Under the pieces are notes generated by a model that saw only the letters and a program-made list of their open reading frames with translations, was not told the origin of the DNA and did no database searches. From assembly GCF_000143535.2 (NCBI RefSeq), contig NC_037320.1, positions 992,001 through 1,056,000 on the forward strand: a stretch of DNA of 64,000 bases. The letters run 5' to 3'. The translations under genes were made by a program, and so were the position numbers. Shown piece by piece: positions 12,057 to 24,352 of this stretch. How positions within the stretch are numbered: position 1 is the stretch's first letter; each line of letters opens with the position of its first letter. Origin of the DNA: Botrytis cinerea B05.10 (lineage: Eukaryota > Ascomycota > Leotiomycetes > Helotiales > Sclerotiniaceae).

Positions 12057-13626
12057 CTAGAACCATGTATAACCAGGTTGAACCAAATTACTGCACTCGA
12101 CGCATTTCACCATCAGCTTCTCATAATAACCACTTGTATCCGCAGAAATTCTGGATGCCAAAGATCGTCCGTAGGCATGCTGATATGCACCCTTGACTTG
12201 ATCCATATGTTTGGGATCCCAATGGCATCGGACGACTCGAGCAACAAGTAATTTGTCTTTTGTGCCAAAACCTTTCATTGAATCCTCCATGAGGTTTGCA
12301 TCACGCATGGCTTTATCTGAAGCTGTGCGAAGTTGGAAGAGGAGGGCATCCTCCATGTGGCCACTGAACTTCTTGTCCAAGGAGTCAGTGAGGTTTCTTA
12401 ATATATCTGCAATGAATTTTACTCACCTTTTTGATAACCCATTCCAATGGCTTTCCATGTTGTTGCTGGTATGTATGATTGATTGCTCGTAGTTGCGCAT
12501 CACTTCGTTTCGTGAATATCTCGCAAACGGTCTTTGCGTCATGCCCACGTATGGCCTCTGTCGCATTCCATATAGCTGCCACGTCTCGGTCAACATCGCG
12601 AGGGATTACTGGCGCACTCTCCTCGTTTCTATTGGCCTCTAATACCATCAAGAAATGATCCTCCGTCTTCATACTCAAATCACCCTTGAGATCGCCTGCC
12701 AGACTTCTCTTGTATCGGCGTTGATACATTGACTTGATCGCATTGATATCGGCATTTGACCTACCCATCAACACTTCGGTCAGGTATTTCTCTTTTGTAC
12801 CTATCCCGTCCATGGCGGAATAAAGCAAATGACAATCTTGTATCAAGGGACCCCGAATAATCGCAGCGAGACCTTCCCTAAAATACGAGCTTGTCTCACT
12901 CTCCACATCTGCCAATAATTTCCTCTTGAAAGTATCAGAGAAAGCTTGTCGTAAAACTTCTATTTGCAAAGGTCCCTTGTTGTGTAATACCTCGATAAGA
13001 GTCGCTTCATCGGTACCGAAACCTTTCATGGCTTTGCGCAACGCCTGCGCATCTGCGCGTCCGTCGTAGGGTATGCGAGGAGGGCTTGGTAAGTTCAGGT
13101 CATATCCAACTGAAGGTGGAGTGGGTTGTCCATAGCCCATTGGCGCGCCGTATTGAGGTTGTGCGCCTGGGGGTGGAGCGCCATATGGTGGTTGAGAATA
13201 TCCGCTTTGCGACGGAGGGTAATGCGATGATTGTGGCGGGGGAAAATGCCCCGGCGGACCTGGCGGAGGTGCGCCATATGGTTGCTGTTGTGGGTAGGAA
13301 CCTTGTTGGGGAGGGTGTTGTTGGTATGGCTGTTGCTGCGGTGGATATGGAGGTTGTTGTGGATGAGCACCATATGAATTTTGAGGATATGGACTTTGGG
13401 CTGGCGGGTATTGCTGATATGGCTGGGGAGAATCTATTTGAAAGTCAGCAGGTGCTGCTGCATTGTCGCAAACATAAATTCACATACGACGAGGTGGTAT
13501 TTGTGGAGGGTATCCAGACTGCGGGGCAACTGTGCTCAAGTTAAGATTTTGTCGCAAACAACAATGTAGACTTTACTCACGTCCAGCCGGCGGTGCGCCA
13601 TATGGTGGATAGTTATGATATGACAT
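12057..13626 (-). CDS. anxC: Annexin with P/Y/Q-rich N-terminal head
   Basis: Calcium-dependent phospholipid-binding protein of the fungal annexin C group. Minus-strand exons 13626-13581, 13529-13488, 13433-12427 and 12371-12057 give 469 residues (468 if the second of two adjacent acceptors is used). Residues 1-150 are a Pro/Tyr/Gln/Gly-rich head like that of annexins A7 and A11. Four annexin repeats follow. Repeats 1 and 2 keep the type-2 calcium site G-x-G-T-(38)-D/E (GFGTD with a later Glu; GIGTK with a later Asp). Repeat 3 lacks GxGT (RGHD) and repeat 4 has GFGTK but its acidic residue comes two positions late, so two sites look intact. The last intron ends at CAAGAAG, a NAGNAG-type tandem acceptor adding or dropping one Lys in WVIKK(K)FSGH. 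It diverges from the gene at 14452 across 825 bp. Confidence 0.92.
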
Positions 13627-14451
13627 TCTTGCGTTGTGATTGCTCTGTGAGAAATATATGCCTGCAAATGTGAGTTTACTCAAAGTGTGGTGGTAAGGCT
13701 GTCAAAGTAGGTAGAGCAGAAGGACGCAGCTGTTATTTATCATGAAGCTGCGCAGTAGGCAAACCTTAACATCAAGAATCCTCGCGGGGCTATGGCAACG
13801 GTCAAATGAGGGATGGCCAGTCACATAGCGCTTAGAATTCAATCATCACACAAATCAAGCCTACCATTTTGCGTAGAGGCGCAGTCATGACGACTTTGTC
13901 CTTCTTTTGCCCAATTAAATGGTATGGCAAAGACAATTGTGAGATGGTGACCACGGATGACTTTCTTGATCATTCCTTTCTTCCCTGGTAAATCCCCGCA
14001 GAGACGAGGATTGGCGAAGATAGCGAGGATGCCATGCTTCGAAGTGGAATGAATGGATTAATTCTCGAAATCCACGGAACGATCGGAACCAGACACCGAG
14101 AAAATTGGCATAAATCGTGTTGAAGATATTCCTTCGTCGGAATGTTTTCAACTCCTCTTTAATTATCATGTAAACATCATGTAAAGAACATCGCCATTTT
14201 TGACATCGTACGGTACGAGAAAAAGGGAGAATTGTAGTTGGAGCTTCTCCTTCCGGTTCCCATCCTGATTTCCTTTTATGGGTTTGCTTCTCTTTCTCTA
14301 GGTTTGCACATTTCCCTTCCATCACAATCCATATCATGTTTGCACAGCACAATGCTTGTCGTCGTTTGGTGTGGCTTATAGAATCTGCATATGAACCTTG
14401 TACCTCCAATACTTAATCTTTCGTTCTTTCCCACTGCACTTTCTTGAAATA
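13627..14451. other. Divergent promoter region (annexin / NTase-like gene)
   Basis: About 825 bp between two divergent start codons; both promoters must lie here. A minus-strand open frame at 13915-14409 has no recognisable features and is probably chance. Confidence 0.55.
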
Positions 14452-15771
14452 ATGGGGGGCCACGCGTTTTCTTCCCATGTCCCACCCATCGAGACGCCTC
14501 GTATGACTCAAGAAGTCTACGACAACGCTCTCAAACAGAATCAAGCAGTTCTACGCAAATTTTACTCCAAAGTTGAGAGTGCTATTGAAGGGCCTGGCAA
14601 GACTACTTATGGGGATGTTGACATCCTTGTTGCACTACCTTTGGAGGGCGCGTTTTCTTCTAAAGATCAAGTCGGGGATGTGCTCAAGAAAGCTTTGAAT
14701 GCTAAGGCCTTGTTGCAAGACAAAGGCAGCCCTACCATCAACTTTGTGGTTCCTTGGCCAGGAGATAATATCGCTGGTGCTAAGGGTGGAGAGAATCTGG
14801 CTGAATCTACAGATACTTCGTCGGCGAGTTGGTACGTTCAAGTAGATGTCCATATATGTAAAAGCGAGCATGAATTCGACTGGGAGCTATTTCATTCTGC
14901 TCATGGCGACCTATGGAACATAATTGGCACCACGATCAGAGGTTTTGGGCTTACTATCAACAACCACGCGTTCTTCATACGAATCCCCGAAATTGAGTTG
15001 GCAGATAGGAAGAAGAGTATGGTATTTCTGACTGACAATCCGGCCGAGATACTGGACTTCTTGGGGCTTGATCAAGAAAAGTGGTGGAAACGTTTCAGTA
15101 CTCAACAGGAAATGTTTGAATATGCCGCTACTTGTCGAATGTTCTGGGTCAGAGGTGTGGCCGAGAATGAAGCGGATGGAGATGCTACTGGTGTTATTGC
15201 CGAGAGGGGCCAAGAGGGCGGAGCAGAGGGGAAGAAAAAGCTAAAGCACAATGATCGTCAACGTCTGGTAAAACGACCCATTTTTAGAGCCTGGGTTGAT
15301 GAATTTATACCCATGTGTCACGAAGAAGGAAAGTATAGCGATACTAAAATCACGAGGGAACAAATTCGAGATGAAGTTTTCGAAAGATTTGGTATCAAGG
15401 ATGAATACGAAACTAGGCGACACGACTGGAATCTTGCAAGACATCTAGTGGAAGTGATGAATGACGGTATCAAAGCTAATATTCCTCTGGATGGAGGTGA
15501 TAATCAAATGAGGTCGGCAGCTACAAAGGTTCTGAAGGGTGTCATTATGGAGGGAGAACTATACGAGGGGGCTATCCCAGAAGCTGCGATCAAGGATGAG
15601 GACGGATTTTACAACATTCGTCTGGTCAAACTCTTTGTGGTTGAAAACTGGAGGAACGCAATGAAGATTGGAATGGCAAGGCAACAAGCCAAAGCCAGGG
15701 AAGCCATGAAGGCGAAAGCTGAGAAAAAGGCACGGGCAGAGCGAGATTCTAGTTTGTGCGATGTAGTGTGA
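14452..15771 (+). CDS. Putative nucleotidyltransferase-fold protein
   Basis: Single-exon gene, 439 residues, started at the first ATG in frame (MGGHAFSSHVPP). A DNA polymerase beta-like nucleotidyltransferase fold is suggested by GKTTYGDVDILVALP, with Asp55 and Asp57 as the paired metal ligands, and by a third acidic residue Asp132 in the strand YVQVDVHI. Together these resemble the hG-DhD-D pattern of the superfamily. The middle (160-240) reads as a soluble alpha/beta domain and the C-terminus is a charged helix with a possible coiled coil (QQAKAREAMKAKAEKKARAER). I know no named orthologue; substrate (RNA, protein or small molecule) cannot be guessed. The fold call is by motif only. Confidence 0.8.
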   Translation: MGGHAFSSHVPPIETPRMTQEVYDNALKQNQAVLRKFYSKVESAIEGPGKTTYGDVDILVALPLEGAFSSKDQVGDVLKKALNAKALLQDKGSPTINFVVPWPGDNIAGAKGGENLAESTDTSSASWYVQVDVHICKSEHEFDWELFHSAHGDLWNIIGTTIRGFGLTINNHAFFIRIPEIELADRKKSMVFLTDNPAEILDFLGLDQEKWWKRFSTQQEMFEYAATCRMFWVRGVAENEADGDATGVIAERGQEGGAEGKKKLKHNDRQRLVKRPIFRAWVDEFIPMCHEEGKYSDTKITREQIRDEVFERFGIKDEYETRRHDWNLARHLVEVMNDGIKANIPLDGGDNQMRSAATKVLKGVIMEGELYEGAIPEAAIKDEDGFYNIRLVKLFVVENWRNAMKIGMARQQAKAREAMKAKAEKKARAERDSSLCDVV

Positions 15772-16353
15772 TGTGGAAAAGACTGATGGACAATACTGAT
15801 TAATGAATGAGTGCCTCGAAGAAGGATCAAAGTACTAATGGTGTTGGTCAGGATCTGATGCCAAGGCAGCGGCTGTGGCCGAGGGTTTTGAGGCCGAGGG
15901 TTTTGATGGCCATGAGGCGGAAGACCGGTGACCATGATCATCCGCAATGATACACCCTCTAATTTTTTATATCTTCGTATATGAAATGGGGAAGAGATGC
16001 GGAGTTTTCAAATGCTTTAAAATTCATCACACCAGCACAGTCGGCGAAGGCTTTCATGGGCTTGTAAGCGGCGAAGTTGTAGCCATCTTTGGTAGTTTAT
16101 AATAGAAACACTTTCACATTTGAAACACGGCTGCATTTATCAGTAACTTCTGGATCAATATAGATTTTCCAGAATATGCCTAAGCATATTGAATAGATTA
16201 CTCCGTCGTGGTAAATGGTTCCCCATGTTCAGCTCAAAGCCTTATCACACATGTCTGATAATCCTCCATCAAACCCATACGCCGTATTATCCACGCCTGT
16301 TCTCAAATATCTCGTAAACTCAATAACCCATCGCGCATCGAATTGAACCTCAT
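15772..16353. other. Convergent intergenic region
   Basis: About 580 bp between the convergent stops of the NTase-like gene (+) and TMA7 (-). A short run of near-identical GAGGCCGAGGGTTTTG units occurs at about 15,875-15,910; otherwise only UTR sequence is expected. Confidence 0.5.
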
Positions 16354-16680
16354 CTATTTCTTTCCCTTTCCACCGCTGCCGGAAATGCCGTGCGACTTGG
16401 TCTTCAAGGGGCCCTTCTGTCCACCGATCTCCTTGGCTAATTTTGCTTGGTTTGCCTTGTCTGAAGTAGTGATTGTCAATGAGGTGTAGTGCTAGATAGT
16501 GTGAACACAAAGTCACTTACCCTCCTTCTGCTTCAGCTTGAATGCGATCGTCTCTTCATCATCCTCAACCTTGACCTTCTTCTTCACTTTGTTGTGGATA
16601 GGGTTTGTGCCGTCTGCGTGTTTTGGTCAGTATCATGTGGCCTGCGAAGGATGAACAGGATTATACGGACTTCCTCCCAT
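16354..16680 (-). CDS. TMA7: TMA7-like translation machinery-associated protein
   Basis: Small ribosome-associated protein; yeast Tma7 copurifies with ribosomes. Minus-strand exons 16680-16671 (10 nt), 16613-16521 and 16460-16354 give a 69-residue lysine-rich protein. It begins MGGNGTNPIHNK, carries the family core EDDEETIAFKLKQKE followed by DKANQAKLAKE, then the hallmark KGPL and a Gly/Ser/Lys tail ending GGKGKK. Size and order match the TMA7 family (about 64-75 residues). The first coding exon is only 10 nt with a weak donor (GTCCGT); it is chosen because it alone keeps phase and gives the expected MGGN start. The nearby GTATAA donor would break the frame. An overlapping longer frame on the same strand (16229-16516) is out of register with this family match. 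It diverges from Prp4 over 519 bp. Confidence 0.88.
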
Positions 16681-17199
16681 TTTGAATTAAATTTGTCGTA
16701 GTTTTGGGTGACCTTTTGAAATAATTGATCGTCTTTTTTGGTGGAAGAAATGCGGAATTATTCTGGACTTCTCGAGGCACTTTTTGGTGGGGGAAGGGGA
16801 CTTTTGCGGGTTTTCTTTAAAGAATGCTGACAAGTGGATGCAAAATCAACCTAGCCCAATTCAGATTAGTCTGTTTATCGATATGGTAGCTGCAACTGAC
16901 CGTCATGCAAGATGTTGAATTTATCAGTTTCAGTTGTACAACTACATACACAGCAACAACTTGGCAGTCAAACCCATAATTGACACTTCACTCTCTTATA
17001 CTTCTATCTGTTATATTGAGACTCATCCTTCACTATCACACTGCCCAAGCAAGCCAAAGCAAAGAAGAAAATTATGCGCTGAGAGATAACCGGTTGGGCT
17101 CTTCTCACTTTGGGATCTTGTTTGTGATCTTTGGCTGACACACATTTATCCAAATCTAAGGCAGGGGGCGCTTTCGTCCTTACAATCATAACAAGGAAT
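16681..17199. promoter_or_regulatory. Divergent promoter region (TMA7 / Prp4)
   Basis: 519 bp between the start codons of TMA7 (-) and the Prp4 kinase (+). No specific motif can be assigned with confidence. Confidence 0.5.
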
Positions 17200-19806
<2,607 letters not shown>

Positions 19807-20826
19807 ATTGCAAGGCTTGAGAAGCGTGCTGGGTAGATATTTTGGTATGGTTTAATGGGGTTGGGTTGCTACAATTGAGAGAATAGGAGCGAGTAGGAGC
19901 GAGATGAATAAAGCTACATAAATACTTCGAGTATTGCTGGTGTTAATCATTAGAGCATTATATTAGTATAATACACTGTGCTCGTCGCTTACCAATATCT
20001 CCTCTCAGAGTACAAGAGGAGGATGTTAGTAGAAACTTGGCGTCGAATCAGGTCAATGATAGCTTCTCCAAAATTTGCATTGGCTATCGTCTGGTGCTTG
20101 TAGTTTACCTTGTTGACATGCACTGGATTCCCTTCCATTGAATGCCTTAAACGAGTGAATCTCGACTGGCTCTATACTTTCGAGTAAGTATATTCGAGTC
20201 TTCTAATCGCATTTAACAATTACATGAACGATTGAGAATATACTAGCTGAAATCAAAAACTTCCCGTTTCTGTTACTATGTAAATTTCCTCTCTAGTTCT
20301 CTTATTTACTTCAGCATCTACGGTGTTATTTTGGTCATGTTATAAACCGTTGGTGTCTTCTTATCTTCAATTTACTTGTTCCTTCTTCAGTTTTATTCAT
20401 GAATTATTCCCCATTTCCTATCACTGCAAATGGATCTCCCTCAGTTGGTAATGAGGAATATCAGCCATCCAGATTGTTTCATAGCTTGTTTGCAATAATA
20501 CCCATACACATCTTTCTGACAGTCTTTTGCATTCGCAGTAATGCTGTTGTCATAACTCGTAACTCTACGATTCCGTAAAATGGCTATAAAAAAATTTAAA
20601 TTTCTTTTTAATTCTGTTTACTTTTTATTTGTTTTTATATACTATTTTTGTCTTGTAAGTAAATGTTATTGTCGATCTCCCATTCAATTCTCTCACGATT
20701 GATTGATCGATCGGATCACTTATTCCTATCCTATTAAAAGGTTCTCAGAGAAGGAGCTGCATCATACTTATTCCTTCATCAAGTACATTCTGGACAAGAA
20801 TATAGAAAATAGAATTGAATGGCTAT

Positions 20827-20880
20827 ATACATACATACATACATACATACATACATACATACATACATACATACATACAT
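20827..20880. repeat. (CATA)n microsatellite
   Basis: About 13 uninterrupted CATA units. Confidence 0.95.
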
Positions 20881-21565
20881 CTACGATTTCCCTCGGATGA
20901 GGAACGTACCTACCTGCCAGAATCTAACATTGAGGTTTCGATCTGGAAGGTACGAGAAATCGATACTATTTAGGTCTATCTAACTATCGATGCTGTTTGA
21001 ATCTATTACTATATTTCATTCTTTCCTTCCCTTCCTTCCTCCATCCTCACTCCCGACCAAAACACGTGTTCATTCCAACATGGCCATATTCCAAAATCCC
21101 AATTCCTTACCCTCTCTCTCACTTCTTTTTTTTCATTTTCTTTTCTTTTCTTTTCGATTGAGAATTCTGCCATTCTGATTTTTTCGTTGAGTTGTTGGCA
21201 TTATGCTGGTACTTGAAGAAGAATCCTGGGTCGTTTTACTCGAAGTTATTGGCATTTGGCTGGCACTCTATGTAAGATGCATATTTTTTGTGCGAGTAGA
21301 AATAAAAATTGCATCATGGAAGGTAAAGTATAGTTTACATTTCTAAGAAATTTTAAGTGACAGTATGTATATTTCGAAATTTTAATTAGTGTATACTTAG
21401 CTTCTTCCGCGTGCGCTCCGAACTTCTCCGGATTGATGTGTCGAGTCGAGTGACAGCGATACACATGCAGTGATACACGTTTTCTTTTGCGTATTTGAGT
21501 TGTATTTGTCTTTCGGTTGGCTTGTCGCGAGGAATTCTGTTGTCGATCTGTGCCGAGATTTGTGG

Positions 21566-21684
21566 CGATGGAGTCGTGGTACCTGGGCTTTCTGCTTTCT
21601 TAACGCTTCTCCCAGGTTTAACCCAACAGGCCTTGCCCCGAGAGCGTACCTATCGGGCGATCTCTTATGAGGTTTGGCGATGGA
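21566..21684. repeat. Diverged repeat, copy A
   Basis: About 119 bp similar to copy B at 21,941-22,061. The right ends share an exact 20-bp block, GGCGATCTCTTATGAGGTTT; the rest is alignable with many differences. Copy A is the more GC-rich copy. Confidence 0.6.
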
Positions 21685-21900
21685 TGTGATTTGTAGATGT
21701 TGATGTAGATGTAATAAGATATGATATAAATAACGAGATAGCTAATAAAATATAGTTGTAGTATATTTGTTGAAGAAGATGCTTTGTTGTAGATGTAGAT
21801 GTAGATATAGTATATTTATGAGGTTAATAGTGAGATGTATAGTAAGATGCATAGTGAGAATGATAAAATATATAAGAGATATAGTGAGATAGAGATAGAG

Positions 21901-21943
21901 ATAGATATTGATATAGATATTGATATAGATATTGATATAGATG
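21901..21943. repeat. 12-bp GATATAGATATT tandem tract
   Basis: Three to four copies of a 12-bp unit within a longer GATA-rich, purine-biased stretch (about 21,690-21,940). Confidence 0.8.
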
Positions 21944-22061
21944 GCGACAGGGTGGTGGAACTAGAGCTTTCTTATTGCTTCTCCCTAGTCTACCTTAAAG
22001 GTCTAGCCGAAGGTATACCTAATAGGCGATCTCTTATGAGGTTTCATGTCTAGATGGCGAG
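21941..22061. repeat. Diverged repeat, copy B
   Basis: Direct-orientation partner of copy A at 21,566-21,684, more AT-rich, and sharing the same 20-bp terminal block. Separation between copies is about 260 bp. Confidence 0.6.
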
Positions 22062-24102
22062 GATGCTGTAGCGACAGCTATAATATACGGCTGGTTGGTG
22101 AGTGGCATTGATTGTTGAAGTCGGTTCTAGAATTCTATGCTGATAAAGATTCATCGTATATGGTGAATTGCCGAGTCTTACATGCTCTCTGTAGTAAGAT
22201 AACTGTCATTATAAGTAACTTATTTTTAAAGGGATTGTATTTATCGGTAAGTATGGGGCGCGGCAGACCGTAAGCGAGTGACTGCATTAACGACTGCACA
22301 GGCACTCGCAAGTGAACGAATTTATTGAAAGGTTTCTTGCAGTACTGACCGTATCGTGTTCAATATTGGCCCAAAGACTAGCGTCTTTAAAGAGCCTGCT
22401 GGGAAGGCTTGAATATAATTGATGGATGACAAAGTACTTGTAACCAAGAAGATAAATTGCCAAGGGGCATTCGCTATGGATATAAACCCTGAGACTTGGT
22501 GTCTGGAAGAAGAAAAGATGGATGAAGATACAAGAAAGATCCCAGTAAGACTGGGATATTCGAGCCTTTTATACAAATTTTCTGATCGTTAGGTCACATC
22601 ACGAAATACTAGTCTTACACTGATATTTACCTCATGATGTAGGATTTTACTCGAGCCTTAACGCTACTGAGCCAATCGCATCGCAGTCATTACGAGATTG
22701 ACACCTGTCATTTGCAATTTTCCAGTCAAGATCTGGTATCAACTGAGCCCGTCAGTTTCTAATACTGGATTTTCAAAAGTCAGCGCGTCATCAACTCGGA
22801 GTATGAAGCTTATCAGCCAGTCACAAGTCATTTTCGCCGATAATGAAATGTGCCAAGAGACAATCACTGTCTAGCAGCGACTATTGATGTCAGTACATAA
22901 GGAGTGCTGGAACTAATGAGTGGGGTGAGTCATTGATGACAGAATTGTGCTTGTAGTATGAAAAGTTCACATGTATTATGCCATGAGGTGGAGCTATGTA
23001 TTCCTAGAGTCACACCTACTATATTAATCCCTAACATTGAGGAGGGGGTCATTCTGAAACTCATAAGCCCAGTAGGATTTACTGCCACCAGGTCCCATTG
23101 ATCTGGAGAATTGTTAAACTTCAGTTGAAGCCTTACCTTCTCCTCCATGAAATGAATCTTCTGTTGGTCTTCATCCCATGTTTAAAATTCCGTTTTTGGC
23201 ATTGCTGTGGTTTAGTTTCACAATTTCTGAGGGTATGGAAGAAGGACGCTCGCCAAGAATGGGGATGGTAGCACAAGGATGCAGAGGGTATGCAAACCAG
23301 TTGTAAGCGAACATTAGGTTCACTCAGCTCTAGAAGATGAAGACAGAAAACCAGTGCGCGGAAATTATGACAATGTCGAATGGTATGTCGTAGTTTTACT
23401 CCTTTCTGTCCACACAGGATGCGTCTCATAAGAAAGACTAATGGCTAGCTTAGTTTATTCTTGTCTTGAATCCCAACAGCAAGCTGCGAGATCACATGTT
23501 GTATCATTATAAAATTGGTGGAATGCTGCGGGTCATACGTTTCGGTAAGGTACGCGAACCCATGCCTGATATTGTTGGATGTTCTTTGGGTCATTGCCCA
23601 CGTTTCTTTCTCCCAGGAATACAGTATGGCGTAAAAAACTTCAGGGCCCTCTGAATTTTGATGGGGGATACATGAGGAGAAAGTGTTTCTGTTTGTACAA
23701 GAAGGATACAGGAGACGTAGCACCCACGATATGTAGGTCCTAATTGTCTAATTGTATTCTGTCTAAAGAGCTAGCTATGTACAAGAGGTAGTAGGCCTTA
23801 TATAGACCTACTGAAAGAGCTAGTCTCTTCTTTATTTACTTAAGGCTTTGTTACAGTAGCCTTACTATACTAGTAATTGAATTGAAGTCATTCACTTTGT
23901 TCACACAGTTTCGAATGACGTAGACGAGATGAGTAGGAAGTGTATTTGAGAAGTTCAGAAACAATAGAAGAAACTCCGAGAAAATATCAAACTGGATCCG
24001 AACATCTTGTGAAGATAAGTTAAGAATGCTGTGTTGAAATTGAAGAGTTGATTGCAATGAAGATTATTTAAAAGAGGGAGGGAGAGGAATGTGCTTTATA
24101 GA

Positions 24103-24352
24103 TACCGTATTCATTCGAAAAATTCGCCCAAAGCTAGCAAGGATTATTACTTTAAGGTTGTTTTAGAACCAGTTGGCTTCCCTCTAAATGCTTCAAAATA
24201 GAACTATTCAATAGAAATATAAGGCATTCGATGAATAATCCATTGACATAACGAATCAAACAGCTCTGGTGTTTTCCACAACCCTAACCCACGATGAGCT
24301 TAAATAATCAATCCTTGCTAGCTTTGGGCCAATTTTTCGAATGAATACGGTA
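24103..24352. mobile_element. MITE-like element with 41-bp terminal inverted repeats
   Basis: Inverted repeats at 24105-24145 and 24310-24350 match at 40 of 41 positions (mismatch at 24125), starting CCGTATTCATTCGAAAAATT. The element between the outer ends is 246 bp and is flanked on both sides by TA (24103-24104, 24351-24352), the target duplication of Tc1/mariner and pogo/Fot1 elements. The interior has no coding potential. It is therefore a non-autonomous element; no matching transposase is present in the window. Confidence 0.8.

Larger units (their letters stand above)
19807..24102. other. Gene-poor AT-rich region, part 1
   Basis: No supported gene. The first few hundred bases are the Prp4 3' region. 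Open frames are short, overlap on both strands and resemble no family. The stretch contains a CATA microsatellite, a GATATA/GATATT tract and a diverged duplicated segment (21,566-22,061), listed separately. Confidence 0.55.

Noticed and set aside
11654..12060. Long frames on both strands over the pentamer repeat
   Set aside because: The CCTTT array has no stops in any frame, so the open frames are an artefact.
13915..14409. 164-codon minus-strand frame in the annexin / NTase-like promoter
   Set aside because: No domain and unusual composition; it fills a region expected to be a divergent promoter and overlaps the presumed leader of the plus-strand gene.
16229..16516. 95-codon minus-strand frame overlapping TMA7
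   Set aside because: It is out of register with the TMA7 reading (KGPL and the Gly/Lys tail) and covers an intron with good splice signals.
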